Positions 46,033-59,251 of a DNA stretch of 64,000 nucleotides are shown here, one piece after another. A model generated the notes under the pieces. That model ran no database searches and was not told the DNA's origin. It saw only the letters and a list, made by a program, of their open reading frames with translations. Each line of letters begins with the position of its first letter. Position 1 is the stretch's first letter. Origin of the DNA: Cliona cf. orientalis (taxonomy: Eukaryota > Porifera > Demospongiae > Clionaida > Clionaidae); the NCBI GenBank assembly GCA_963930775.1, contig OZ005697.1, positions 6,036,292 through 6,100,291 on the forward strand, read 5' to 3'. The translations under genes were made by a program, and so were the position numbers.

Positions 46033-46565
46033 TACCGTATCCTCCCGAAAATAAGCCCCCTCCCCTCTTTGACCTTCAAGTTCTTGCACAGGTATGTTTG
46101 CCTCGATTATAAGCCCCCCTCCCACATATACACGCGCGCGAGTACATACGTACGTACGTAACCCCGCCCTTCAATTGACTACGAGTACAAAGATGGTGCT
46201 GGCTTTTAGAAAAAGCCTGTTTTGAAGTCATTCTGTTATGATGGCACTTCTAGCTTGGCGAAGACACTTACGAGCCGGTCAAGATGCTTTTACTTTCCTC
46301 TAAAGACGTACACACACGGAACAACAAGTCCTTTTCCCACTGGTGATCCTCGTGTTGCCGTCTACTTGACAGGTCATCTCGCTGCCACTCTTTTGGAGAA
46401 AAGACAAGCAAACTCTGGATATTTCCCGCGGTACGTGACCAACGATGGTGGCTAAGGGGGGCTTATATTCGAGGGAAAGTGCATATTCGAAAATAAGCCC
46501 CCTCCCCAGTCTAGGTCATGTCCACTGCTGAAAAAGGGGGGGCTTATTTTCGGGAGGATACGGTA
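46033..46565. mobile_element. TACCGTATCCTCCCGAAAAT element (533 bp)
   Basis: The ends TACCGTATCCTCCCGAAAAT and ATTTTCGGGAGGATACGGTA pair; further AATAAGCCCCC blocks recur near each end. The inside matches 8895-9050. Confidence 0.85.
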
Positions 46566-46792
46566 TGTATGATCGATCAAGTGGATTACACTCTGGCATA
46601 TCTGAGGGGAGATAGATGCTGACTACTGATATTGAAATACAACACATGCTGGTTACTGTATGAAGTATATACAATTGAGTGTGCTGAGGAATCCTTAACA
46701 ATGCATTTATAAATGAATAAGGCAGTAGGAAGGAAGACATATGACAGTGTCACCTCAAAATATGCATTGATGCATAGTATTTCTAGAATGAG

Positions 46793-46795
<3 letters not shown>

Positions 46796-46831
<36 letters not shown>
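46796..46831. repeat. (GA)n microsatellite
   Basis: About 17 GA units. Confidence 0.9.
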
Positions 46832-46835
<4 letters not shown>

Positions 46836-49539
46836 TGAGGACTGATCACATGTTTACAACCACCATCATGGGCAGCTTCAATGTTGCCACAATAGCATCT
46901 TACGAAAAATGCACACACCACCCACCTACCTACGCAGGGAATTAGTTTAGACAACTCAGGCTTAATAATACATTATCATAATAACTATTGTTATTAAATA
47001 TGTACAAACAATAATTATTACTGTACATCCTCGATGTGTTATCTTTGGGGCACAGGCACATACAATGAACCGACTGATGGCCTTTGATGTCATTTTGCAC
47101 CTCCCAAACGGTATGTGCTGAAACTACATCCTTTGCAACATCATAGCTGCCTAGTTAAGAGCTGTTGTACAAATGTGGGTGCACTAAAAGTGTTAAATTC
47201 TCGGGATGGGCGCCAGTGGCTTCATGCCATATTTGGTAGAATCACTAGCTCTAGCTCTGATACCAACTATGATTCACCCATCTAAGAATGTACTAACACC
47301 TAGAGCGTAAGAAGTGTGCTGATCTCTTACTCTTTCATTGTGCAACGTTGAAACATAAGCTATGGGGAGAGGCAGGGCAGGTTATACGGCTAATATCCAC
47401 ACGTAATGTAGCACTTGTAGAAGCTCGAGAGATAAAAGTACTGGTAGCTAGACGGTGGAGCATCAGCATAATGGACACGTACAGACTTCTACATGTATCA
47501 CCACCCACCATCAATCAAAACTAAAAGTGTAAGGCTGAGCTATCAAACACATATTATATCAGAAGGCAATTACGACAGCATGCATCAGTCTCAGAGCGTT
47601 AGCCTCTCCTACGTATGCAGGGACGACCAAACAGAGGAGACAATATTGGAAGCTACATAAACCTTAACTGCTACAGATCCTATCTAGAGAAACCACCTTA
47701 GTCAGTGGCTCATCAGGATGACCTGCCCCAGCCAAAGCTACGGACGGGTACGCCATGCCTAGCTTTGAGAATGGTACGTAGATTGTATAGTGTGTATGTA
47801 CATGCACATACAACTTCATATTATGCTGTAATGATCATTGTAAGTTTCACGAAAGTGGTATGCACAGTAGAATCCCTCCAAGAAGGAAACTTATAAAAGA
47901 GGTTAACTCCTTTATAATTGGGTCATTGTTCATGGCCTCAGCTAAATGTACATACAAAGGTGTATAATACAGAGAAACTATGCATCCCTGCATGAAAAGA
48001 GGCCATGTCATCTCAGGAGACTTCAGGCTGACATCCATGACCACAATAGCATCGCTATAATTATCACTATTGTATACCCATCCATAAATAAAGTTTGTAA
48101 GGCTATCCTTACCATTCAGTACAATAATCATGGACACTCGTCTGACCTATTGAGTGATAAATTAGCAACATATACAGCCACGGGTTACAATTCACATGAC
48201 CACAGCAGCACAATGCCCCAGTCAGATCCATCGAATGATCAAACAGCTCTAGATACACTAGGTTAGGTGAGTGCAGCACCAAAAGCTGCGTTGTGCCAAC
48301 AATGGAGGTGGATAGCCATACATGGCAGTGACCACACTCTGCATTCAGGCAAAGACTACACAATATTAGTGGCAGCGGACACCTGAAGCCTGCCAACACT
48401 GCTATGAGATAATGAATATTGGGCAACTTTCCACTATGCAGTCAAATTGACCGTACAGTAGTTGTACCTGAGTTAGAAATACACATGCCATTATTATTAA
48501 TTTTTGTACGTACTTGTAAGTATAGGAATACTTGCATGTAGAGGTAGTGTACATGTATTGGGCACATGTGTGTGCGTGTGTTTTCACAACATGCATGTGG
48601 TCACGAGAACTAACACGAAAAAATTCTAGTTTGTTATACCTGTACCTCGCAAAATTGAAACTTTCCAAATCATCATCTCAGAGGTATGCTCACATACATG
48701 TACGTATCTATGATAGTCAAGCACATACATGTACATGTATATGTACTTGTACACGTGCAAGTACATGTGTATGCAGGTACCCTCGGCTGTAACATTATGT
48801 GGAGATAGTCCAATGACCAGATGGCCATGCAGCGTTAGAGACAAGGAAAGCAACAGGTGAGCAAACATGAAACTATAACCGGTTCTAAACTTACTTTACA
48901 TGGAGGGGAATGATCCCCTCTTCTGCTACACATCTATAGACACAAAAAGAAAGAATCTATGCACCCTGAAGACAAGACTAGTGACAATATAACTAGAAAT
49001 GGTGCTACCCTAATTCATCATCTAGCACAGAGAATGATACAAGCTCTTAAAACATCGCTCACGTACAGTATAGTACAGATAGAGCACCAGGCAGAAGTAT
49101 TCTGGGAGGGTAAGGCCCACATAAATTCAGCTACACCCACTAAAGCTGACTCTATCATACTAATATGTACACTAACAGCAATTGCAATACATTACGTTGT
49201 GTATAGCAGCATGTAAGATACATGTATGTAGATGTACATTGTTGGATAGTTTGGAAAGGGAGGTAAGAGATAGCCTTGCAAATGAATAGTGATACCAAAC
49301 ATGACACTAATCAGTATCAAAACCGCCAGCACTCGAGAGCAGAGCTAACAATGAAAAGGGAGCAAACCCACATCACCCAGATCAGCTACAACAGAAACAC
49401 ACCACGTATGTCAAACGCACCTAGAAACTAACAAAGGAGAGAAAACCTATAATAATACTACCACTACAATAACATTATACCCAGGAGAGGCCATCATTAC
49501 GTCCAGAGTCCCAATTAGAAACTAAGAATTCGGCTCTCG

Positions 49540-49620
49540 CTATGATGAAATTATGATGAAATGATGATGAAATCTATGATGAAATTTATGATGAAACCTA
49601 TGATGTAATTGCTGTGAAAC
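49540..49620. repeat. ATGATGAAA repeat
   Basis: Six or more imperfect copies of (T)ATGATGAAATT/CT in tandem; related ATGAGGTAATT units appear near 49960-50030. Confidence 0.7.
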
Positions 49621-49649
49621 TGTTTCAAAAAGTTTAGCTCACATGACAG

Positions 49650-49840
49650 GGTGTTGGGACCCAGAATTCAAACCTAGCGTAGAAGACATCGTGGACTATC
49701 GATGAGATATGGCGATTTTCTCGGTTCGCTTTCTTTGGCGAGCTCGCACTCGGGGGGATTTCCCTATTCAGTCGAGCACATGGCAGGTGAAGGTCAACCG
49801 GCTCAAGCCGCGCGCCCCAATATTGTACGCGTGTACGGAG
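49650..49840. repeat. Dispersed repeat, inverted copy of 23215-23440
   Basis: See the partner at 23215. The same blocks appear in reverse orientation, with the C/G run lost here. Confidence 0.7.
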
Positions 49841-51718
49841 CATGCGCAGTTTGTCGATGTGTCCCAGTTCGAATTTATGGCGGCGTATCCATGAGGGACT
49901 CTGGACGTAGTCTCTGAGTTGTTCATTATCTCCCCAGTAGCAATTTACTTTTCTGTGTTTATGAGGTAATTATAGTGTAATTATGATGAAACCTATAGTG
50001 TAATCTATGAGGTAATTATGAGAAAATTCAGGGCCTCGCTGGAGCCTTTCTGAGACTTGAAAATCAGTAAATATGTAGAGTATCTTACGCGTGTATCTAG
50101 CGAATAGATTACAAGCTGAGCACTACTTTCTCTGAGAAGTGCTGTTGGTTGAACTTCACGTGTTTTCTTGGCTTACGTAATGCCATGGATAAATAAAGCT
50201 AGCCTTGCGCTATATTATATAGCACGCATCACTGCCACAAGGGGCTAGCCCGCGCGCGACTGCAGCAGCGTGACCAACCTGAACTTCGGAAGGAATACTG
50301 TGTTGTTGAGTTCGTCTCTGTGATTGAAGCATCGAAACTTATCGCTATCAAGGTTGAGAGTCGATCTTAGATGCCATCTCCATGATTTCTGGGGCCAGCA
50401 TCAATCGATGTGTACGCATTCTATTGACGACATTTTACCACATGCACCATTACACTATGCAGCTATATAGCTATATACTGGGGAGATGGTCAAGGGTTCA
50501 TTACAGTAGAGAGCCAGCGGTAATGCACCTATAAATGTACAAATAACGTACTATACATGGTTTTGAGATGAAGCTGGGTTCGTGCAACTTGAAAATGAGG
50601 AGAAAAAAATAAACAGCAGACGTGTGTACAGAACTAGAATTAGAAGTTGGACTCTGACAGCTTATCGTATGCTCCAGCTATGTAGCAAGCATGTAGCTAC
50701 AAGTAGAGACAGACTGTAGATAAACAAAGCTGGCATCCGACGCTGCAACTCAGGCCAATCGATACAACCATATTATACAACTGATGCCCACGTACATACA
50801 CATACATGTACACACACACACACAAACACTCAAAGAAAGGGGCACATGATTTATGTAGCGATTGAACACCACACAATCACAAACACTGCTAGAACACGTC
50901 ATGTATAAACTGGGAACGCATATACTGACACTATATAAATACAAGGCGAGTTTGTTCAATAGTGTATACTCAGACATCCATTAAGGTCTTTTGCATAACG
51001 TATCGCCTGCAGCACATACACTCACTCTCTCACTGTGTTTGAGCTGGATAGTGTAGCATACCTGGGCTGAGTCTCAGCTCAAGTCTAAACAGGATAACTA
51101 GAGCCAAATGTATCAATAAACAGACAGAGTAATAATTATACATGTACAGATATACAATGGAGGGGGACACCTAACTGATTATCATATTTATGTACACGGG
51201 GAAACTGGATTAGGTTTGTCCGGATTCTGCTCTGGACCAAGGGCCTAGTATAAACGAGGCTGGAGAAAAGCGCACAACATTACCCCTAAAAATAACGTTA
51301 GTGACACCTCAAACACACTGTTCATGATACAATGCAATGCATGGAGTTGTATAATACCTAAACTACATGTATGTGCACGTCCAGAGGTTTAAATTCCACA
51401 GATGCGCACATGTATATATACATTGTATTGGTAGAGTGCAGGTGTATACCCTGAGCATGCATTGCACGCTGGCTAGCTAGTCGACTAGTCAGCACTGCTC
51501 CACATCTCTACTACCAGACCAGACCACATCCCCCCATGAACAGCTGCACTAGTCAGCATCAAAGGGTGACCAAGGAAGAAAGGAATATCAAACCATCCAA
51601 CTTATCATGTGGGGGTGAAAACTATTATTAGTGGAAGTTGAGAAAGTTCAAGCCAGAGTGATACTGCACCATGGCCAGGCCAGTCGCTTCCTCCCACTCA
51701 GACACACTGTAGACTTAC

Positions 51719-51728
51719 TTGAGGCCAT
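51719..51728 (-). CDS. Possible short first coding exon (MAS)
   Basis: On the minus strand ACAAAGATGGCCTCAA is followed by gtaagt, a good start context and donor. It could begin a RAPGEF1 isoform, but it does not join in frame to the exon at 42428 directly, so another exon would be needed. Confidence 0.22.
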
Positions 51729-52304
51729 CTTTGTTTCTCTTGTGGGCTGGTTCTTTCTATCACCCCTGGCAGTGCTCCCTCTACAGACTACTACCGACTC
51801 GTTGGGGAAACTCGCTCAGAAGGAACCGCTGTAGATTTCACAGTTCGCTTGATTGATCGTCAACTTGATAGTCAAGCACTCTCACACCTTAGTACATGTA
51901 TGGCAAGATGAAGGAGTGGTCCTCTCGTGTTCTGGCGGGTGGTGTGTCTAGATATTGACCTGAGCCCGCCTAACACCTGCAACAATACTGTTTCTACTTC
52001 TACGCCGTATTCACTGTCCAAGAAAGTATCTCACTTCTGTCCTGCCTGGGTACACGCTCTGGACCTCTGATCTAGTATACGGCGCTGTGCATGCAGTAGG
52101 TGTGTTTTAGTCAAAAAATGCCAATAATAGTTATTCATACGTCACGACCGCAATATTCAATGGATATCCGGTATGTACAGCAGCCATATAAAAAATGCAC
52201 ATTACAAACATAAGGGATTGGTGGTGTATTCTGAAAACATTACTTAGAAGAAGAGCAATAAAAATATGCATAATAATTTTTTATTATAATACTAATTTTG
52301 GTGG

Positions 52305-55300
52305 TCAGACTGTGAGCTCAGATATCTTGAGGGTACCCCCCGAGTACTGTTTCACAATGGCCTGAACTTCGACCAGCAAAGCATTGAAGTACAGCGACCA
52401 TTTTCTGCTCTCTAGCTGGAGAATATGACGGCGAAAAAATCTAAGCATAATCTGAGTCACTTCAAGGTTTGACTGAGCGAACGTTGTAAGAAAATCGGTG
52501 AATTTGAGCGCGTCACTTTCAGTGGGACCGTCTGTGGAGGCCGCCAGCCACTCCTTCAGATATTTACGAAACTCATTCAAGAATTCATCTTGGTTATCTA
52601 TCAATATCTTTGCATCCTTAGTAGTAGATGTAGAAGCAGCAACTTGTTCTGCCTGCACACTAGCTCTCTCTGAACTACAATCTGCCTCTGCTTCACCTCT
52701 GTACACTGTTGAGTGATCCGATACAATCTTATTATCACGTTCTGATATGGACGTGAGCACATCCTCCGGTTGCTGCACGCCAGCACTAGCATCAGCAGTG
52801 GATGTGAGCAAGCTTAAAAGCTCCTCACGCTCTCTCTCCACAAGCTTACTCAGCTGGACATCCTCACTCTTGAGCGATTTCTCGTAGCTTCTGAGGATCT
52901 GATTTCTCATCGCTGATGGCAGTGCATCAAGGACGCTGCAGTCAAGCTGCGACATCGGAGGGAGGTCAATCAAAAATGAATCATCGACAGGGGAAGGTTT
53001 AGTGACTGCAGCACCACCTCCAGGTAGGGAATAGCCACTACTGCTGCCTTTGGTGGGCGGGGCTGGTTGGAGGTAACTGTAGAGGGTCTTATCAACGGTC
53101 TGTGTCACTGCAGCCATTTTATGAGATCTGCATAATTAGATAGTAACAACAAGGGATAATCTTGGTGCATGTACATGTGTATTACACATCATGAATAATC
53201 GAAAGTGTAACCTGATACTCAATTAATGACAGATCATCATAACCTAGTGCAAGTTGATGTTGTTACAGGCGCTTGTTTACTCATACATGCATGTGCATGC
53301 ACATGCAGTATCTCATGTACATGCACACATACATAAGTATTGTTTGTATTACATGTATTTGTGTTAGGTGACACTTAATTGCATGGTTACATATACATCT
53401 ACATGTACCCATTTACCCATGCGTGGCATCAGCTAGTGTTGGGGCACTACTTGCTGCTGCCTGAAATAGTTTTCTTAGATTTTGTCCCTCACTGCTTGAT
53501 CCCCCGGCTGCTGTGGAGTCAGTCTGTGTCGATACCAACTTGCTGAGCTGCAGCCCCATGCCACGAATATCACTAGCCACCACCTTCACCTGTTTCAACA
53601 ACTTGACAGCAAACTGGCAAATCTCCTTGGCCTCCTGGGTTGGCTGAAGGAGAAGGGTGGAGCGTGAGACATTGTCACACATGCCATGACCAAGATACTT
53701 CCATGTTTCATGGGGGACGTCTGGTTTTCTGATTTTCATCTTCAGGGTTACATTCCCTCCAGTAACTTCAGCCTCCTTGGCTCTTTTTGCTAGTTCATCG
53801 GCAAGGTTCTTGATCAGCGATTCTGCTTCAGAAATATCAGTGAAACGAATACCATAGTTGATGTCTACTGAAACCGATTTTCTTTCTGAAGTGACCTTTA
53901 GTTCTCTGGAGTCAATTCCTCTTGAATATTCATAAAGCACTGTTCCATTCTTGAGACCAAAATCCTTCTGTAGCTTGGCCAGACTCAGTGCACTTAATTC
54001 TCCACAAGTTTCAACATTCTTTTCCTTTAATTTGTTAGCTGTCGAGTACCCCACCCCTGGAAGATCGTGGACGCTCAAAGAACCCAAAAATTCCTCAGCG
54101 TGGTCAATACTGAGGTAAAACTGTCCATTAGGCTTGGCTTTCCGAGTAGAGAGCCTGGCAAGCAGCATGTTGTGTGAGATTCCTGCTGAGACGGTACAAC
54201 CAGTCTTCATCTCCACTTCTCCCCGAAGCTCCCCAATCATGGCCTCTACTCTACTGAAGTCCTGAGCATAGTCGGTTAACTCAAGATAAGCCTCGTCACA
54301 GCTAACAGCCTCCACAGTGGAAGAATAGAGCAACAGTGTTTCGTAGAAGACCTGAGAGACCTGTCTATACCCATCAAAGTCATATGGGAGTAGTTCTAAG
54401 TTGGGGCACAGCTTCACTGCCTTTCCAACTGATATACCATTGTGAACCCCAGCCTTACGAGCCTCGTAGCTACACGATGCAATATCCGAAGTGGAGTCCT
54501 GTAGATGCTTGACTGGCGAATGACCACTAGTGGCTGAAGATGGAGCTGCAGTTCCACCATGAGCAGCAGCATTCTCAGGAGATGAGTGGGCTTTGGCGTG
54601 TGTGACTGCAACAGGCTTGCCCTTCAAGTGTGGTTTATCTCTGATGCTCACCGACACAAAAAAGCAATCAAGATCGATATGTACAACTGCTCGTTGGTGC
54701 TGGCTCCGCAGTGACTGGCTGGGGTCTAGCTTGGGGTACTTGGGCTGAATGCGGTTCACCATCCTCGCTGTGAACTGCTTCAGTTCAGTACTCCACGTGG
54801 AGAGATAGTGGAGACGAGAATGGGTGAAGAACTCATTGACAAATTCCGCCCCTTTGGAAGCCTTGTAAGCTTTGCTCACTCTAGCTACTGGTAGTCCAGT
54901 AGCAGAGGCCTGCTCAACAGCCTTCATATTGCTACCACTACCAGCAGGATTACACGTACCATCTTCGCTGTCAGGCTGTTGACTAGTTTCTTGATGGTGT
55001 ACATTTATATGTGTATTTGTTGGTACGAGACTTCTGCTCAAAGTTTCTATATTCTGCTCTCCTTTCTTAATTTGGTCTCCAGGCAAGGTACTGGTGGTCT
55101 TGGAGAAGCTCAACTTCTTCTGGCTGCCATGATTCTTGTAGAGAAGGTAGTCATCGGTGGGTAGCTGGTAACCTGATGTTATGCTGTCAACGATCCATGC
55201 TGGTGTGCACACCACAGAGTCACCTAGAGTCTTGATCTTGGAGTTGGGCAGATTGCTAGCTATGGTGTGGGTGACCTTGGTGTTGCCATACAGGTTGTAG

Positions 55301-55689
55301 ACATAGTTTCCCCCATGAGCGTGGATCATTCGCTTCAGTTCATCATTACTGGGCTCGGTCCACCCGTTCACATAGACGGTAACACCCTGGAAGATCAGTG
55401 ACTCTTTTTCACCAGCCATGCCATGGAACTGATCTGCTAGCTTTCGTTTCTTCACGGACATGTAGCTTCTGTGGTCGTCCCAGTTGAAATCATCCTGCTG
55501 CCCTTCAAGCACACGTTTGGTTCCATTCTTAGAAGAGGACCGTCTGTCAGGTGCCTTAGTTCCAGTTTTTTCTTCATTTGTTTCTACATCATCTTGTTCT
55601 GATTCATGTGTGGTATCTTTGACTGTATGATCATGAGGCATGCTGCTGCTGGTATCATCACTTGATCCATGTTCTGCTTCTGTTGACAT
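52305..55689 (-). CDS. REV1: DNA repair protein REV1
   Basis: Two coding exons, 55689-53417 and 53127-52305, join in phase (1,031 residues; human REV1 is about 1,250). REV1 is a Y-family deoxycytidyl transferase and scaffold for translesion synthesis. A BRCT domain covers about residues 98-185. The N-digit region (HSRLHYLSTW) precedes the polymerase core: HIDLDCFF gives the first acidic pair (D339, D341) and SCDEAYLEL the second (D465, E466). After the little-finger region comes one ubiquitin-binding motif (VLDALPSAMRNQIL) and the C-terminal domain that binds polymerase zeta and other Y-family enzymes (LKEWLAAS ... VKQYSGGTLKI). A 5' UTR intron ends just before the ATG (donor near 55786). AATAAA-like signals follow the stop. 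Confidence 0.95.
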
Positions 55690-55946
55690 GGTGAGGCTGG
55701 TCTGTGGATGGAGATGGTGAGCAGCTTATGCTCTAAAAGAGATAATAGATAATACAACATTCATTATTTAGATTTGATGAACTCACTGGATATCTAAATA
55801 GGACTTCGCTGAGGATAGTGAGCGGTGGCGTTCTAAATGAAGCACACCCTTTTCTAAATAAAGCCCACCAACACAAAAAAGCGCGGTTCGAAAAGTCAGT
55901 TGAGAGTCTCATCGATACTACCAGCAATTTTGATTGATCATCAGTG
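55690..55946. promoter_or_regulatory. Shared bidirectional promoter, REV1/CENPP
   Basis: The two start codons are 257 bp apart and point away from each other. Part of this is a REV1 5' UTR intron (about 55702/55732-55786), so both start sites must lie within about 150 bp near 55790-55946. No TATA box is seen. The sequence around 55877-55890 (AAAAAGCGCGGTTCGAAA) is CpG-containing. Confidence 0.5.
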
Positions 55947-58900
55947 ATGGATGCGTCACCATCCACAAGTGACACTAGTTACATGTCCATCGATTTGGAC
56001 AGTTCCATTCTCCATCAAGTTCAGAAGGCTATACACAGGTATGATCTATCCACATGCACTGACTGTTTGATGTTTGATCTACCTCTAGTGCATGCATGTG
56101 TACACATATACCGTAGCCTCGAACCCAGGGTCCCCGAAAGTGAGCCTGGGTTCGAGGTTAACATATGTGGTACAAATCAGCACAGCTGCATTATACATGT
56201 ACTTCTATCAATAGATTTGCAGCAGCTACCCAACAGGAGTCTGAGGATGATGAAGAAATACCCATACCCCAAAGCTTCAAACCAGCTGCCCTCCCTCTCC
56301 CCATACCAGGTAACAATGCAAATATTCAGCCAATCTATGATCCATATTTAAAATATATATTCCTACCTTCCTAGTTTCAAGGCTAGGCCAGCACCTTTTA
56401 ATATGGCTGTGCTATGTTTGCTTCAAATACATGGACATGTACTCTACGTAATAATTAGTAGTGGGTGTGGGTCCCTAGATAGGAACGTTAGCTTTTCGAG
56501 TTCATGTTAGATGCCTTTAGGACTAGTGATCATGTACATTGTATGTGACCCTTACCACCATTATACGTCCATTGACAAATGGATGATTCATGTCTTTAAT
56601 TTACGTGATTCATGCTTCCTAAGTTACAGGTAGCCTTGTCCCCAGCCTTCCTGATCTTTTTCAATGCACATGTGTGTTGAAAAGATCGGGGAGGCTGGGT
56701 ATGAGGCTAAGTTACAGACAGGTAAAGTCTGATACTGCAATCATTTTGTGAGCCTGAGTTAAACAACAATATTTTCCAGAGCATAATATCTTTAACACGA
56801 AATATTTATTGATCTACATGTAAACTTAAGCTGATGCTTGTGTGGTACATGTACAGTGTGTGTACATGCATGTGGATTGAATCGGATTACCATTTTCCAG
56901 AGCTAACTCTTGAAGAGAAGCATAGTGAGTATGAGAGCCAGGTGAGGAGCCTGGAGGCTGAGATTAGACTGCTAGAGGATGAACTAAAGAGGAGAGACCA
57001 GCCACTCTCTGACATCACTGATAAACAACTGGAACAGGCTCTGTGAGTTTGATACCCTCATTTTACCATGTACATGTAGTGTCTCGGTAAGTGCCCATGG
57101 GTGCTTACATGTAAGTGGTGCTTCCAATTTCCGCCTTCATGCATGCCTAGTTATCAGGAGTACTCCTGATTGCATTCATTTGTATGAAAGCTGCTACACT
57201 GATCCCTTGAAATTTGTTGCATGCGCCATTGCCCAGGACACTATGGCAATATATATATACACTTGCACATATGTGTACATGACTGTTAAACAAATTGAAA
57301 TTTATTCATTTCTAATATACATGTACATGTACAATGTACGTAGGTTTTCCGTGGATCATCTGTCTTGTGCAGGGGCCATGGATCAGTCCCCCTCCACAGG
57401 TGCTGACTCACTGACTACATGCAGTATGATGAGTGTTGATGACCAGCAGCTTCGAGGGCTGAGGTCTCAGGTCAGGCTCAGTGAGGCCTTCAGTGGCATC
57501 AGGTTCACTAACACATCATGGGAGATCACACACAATGGTACAGAGGGCTGGAGATAGACAGTATCACTGTGCATGCACATGTAGTACTTATATATAATCT
57601 CGTTCCCACACCTCTCCCAAAAAATTGTGAGTGGCCTGGGGATGAGGCTAGTGTACATGTACATATGAGTATTACTATATACATGCATGTTGATGCTGCT
57701 AATGTAGAGTGTTAGCGATAAACCTGTACATGTATTAGCCCCCAGGGTTCTCCCCAAGCATAATTCAAAAATCCTAATATCCCCAGTGGGCCATGTTCTA
57801 CAATATTATTATGATGGAGTGGATGGTATAAGTCACTCCATGTCTACAGAGGCTGCACTGCAGTAATATCCAGTATACTTGCACCTCTATTCATGATATT
57901 GTACATTATGAATACACATGGCCTTGTTTCAGATGACAGAGGTCTATTTCGTAAGCACTCTCATTCTGGAACAGCTCATGGCTTCTCATTTCAAGTACAA
58001 TTCATTGTCAGGGAAGAAAAGGTATAGCTTGATAGACTTGGTCATATAGCTGCCAGTTACATGTATGTGCAACTCGAATTACTGTGGCTAGAGTTTACTA
58101 TAATATTATTTATTTGAATAGAAGCCACATCTCAAATGCTGGCTTCCCTCAAAGTGTAGCTGTAGCTCCCTCCCTGAAATGTTCATAGGGAGTAGTGGTA
58201 GATATTTGATTTATCCCCTGGTCTAGATTACTTGTGTCCTTGAAACTTGATTGACTAGGTCTTCAACAGTGAGGGAGACCCCACAGACCAGGCCAACATC
58301 ATTGCCCTGCGACCCCAGGTTGACCCCCAGCTTCAGAGCGAGATGCGAGTGTTTCTCAAGAGAGTCTCCACTGACTGTGACCTTATGAACTTCTATCAGA
58401 CTTACAGCAAATGTTGTCAGCATGTGCTGGAGCGGCAATCTACTCTGAAGGCTATAAAAGTGAGTTCAGTATGATTATTTAGGTGTGCAATATTTATATA
58501 ATATAGAAGGTTTGGTGCCTAAATTGTGACCACTTCAATACGATCTTCTGAACTAATTTTAACTTTGATATCTACTAAAGACTCACTACATAAACACAAG
58601 TACATGTAGCATTAGGATAATATTTTGTATGTTTAGTGTACAAATATAGAGATGCCGATTTTTGTATGTGATAAGTTCCAAGTTCCATTACACAGTATAA
58701 TTTTTATTCTGTCTATACTTCTAGTCAAGCCATAGTGAGGTGGTCATTAGCAGTGGAGCTAGTGCTACTAGGATGCAAGTTGCCTTTGACAACGGGTAAT
58801 GGTTTGAATAACACACACACTGTAGTATTGATTATTAACTTATAATACTACATGTAGTTGTCGTCTCTTCTTGACTTGGGATGTGGGTGTGAGTGAGCTT

Positions 58901-59251
58901 GGCCGGGTGGACCACTCCATCTCCCTACAGACAAAGGCATCAGCAACCGGTAATCATTCATACCAGGCCGCAGTGTCATGACCTTTCCATTCCCCTGTTT
59001 ATACATGGATCATTTATGTGATGCTACTTTAAACATACACCTCTCTTATAGTATTATCTCTGACTGTTCAAAGATTTTTCTTTTTTCCCTGTATTCTCTC
59101 ACGTACAGCTTCTGAAGAGCAGAGAGAGGGTCTGCGCCTGCTACCACGCCTCCTGCAGAGAATACTCTCAGTGCACGGACACTGCAAAGGAATTGTCAAG
59201 TTCTTATCTATACTACTGAACCCCACCAGCCACTTGGAGTCTGCATCCTAG
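55947..59251 (+). CDS. CENPP: Centromere protein P-like
   Basis: Nine exons join in phase: 55947-56038, 56215-56309, 56901-57042, 57344-57537, 57933-58021, 58259-58459, 58725-58795, 58858-58949 and 59109-59251 (372 residues; human CENP-P is about 288). CENP-P is a subunit of the CENP-O/P/Q/U/R complex at the inner kinetochore and forms a dimer with CENP-O through RWD domains. Visible: a coiled coil in exon 3 (SLEAEIRLLEDELKRR), the segment GIRFTNTSWEI and GFSFQVQFIV strand typical of the first RWD, DLMNFYQTYSKCCQHVLER, and MQVAFDNGCRLFLTWDVGVS in the second RWD. The acidic exon 2 has no obvious match. Family assignment is by pattern, not search. Confidence 0.78.
56113..56158. repeat. Small hairpin TAGCCTCGAACCCAGG
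   Basis: CCTCGAACCCAGG pairs with CCTGGGTTCGAGG around a short loop, in CENPP intron 1. It has the same end sequence as the MULE-like elements. Confidence 0.7.
56631..56709. mobile_element. 79-bp foldback with near-perfect 9-bp duplication
   Basis: Starts TAGCCTTGTCCCCAGCC and ends GGCTGGGTATGAGGCTA. The flanks are AGTTACAGG and AGTTACAGA (8 of 9 identical). Smallest member of the TAGYCT family here. In CENPP intron 2. Confidence 0.75.
57078..57242. mobile_element. Decayed TAGTGTCC element
   Basis: TAGTGTCTCGGTAAGTGCCC pairs loosely with CAGGACACTA and keeps the CCATGGGTGCTTAC block of 30967-31131. In CENPP intron 3. Confidence 0.6.

Larger units (their letters stand above)
42429..52304. 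other. Ten-kb stretch without confident exons
   Basis: Rich in TACATGTA palindromes, C-runs (44350-44365), a GA tract (46796-46831), a MITE (46033-46565) and a dispersed repeat (49650-49840). It may be the first intron(s) of RAPGEF1, because exon 1 has an acceptor just before its ATG. Short frames at 47300-47900 look faintly like the end of a decayed retroelement, but not enough to call. Confidence 0.5.

Noticed and set aside
46222..46455. 77-codon plus-strand frame
   Set aside because: Inside the 533-bp TACCGTA element; the related copy at 8895-9050 does not keep the frame.
47300..47900. Faint resemblance to the end of a non-LTR retroelement protein
   Set aside because: Only a few suggestive residues, no catalytic motif and stops between pieces.
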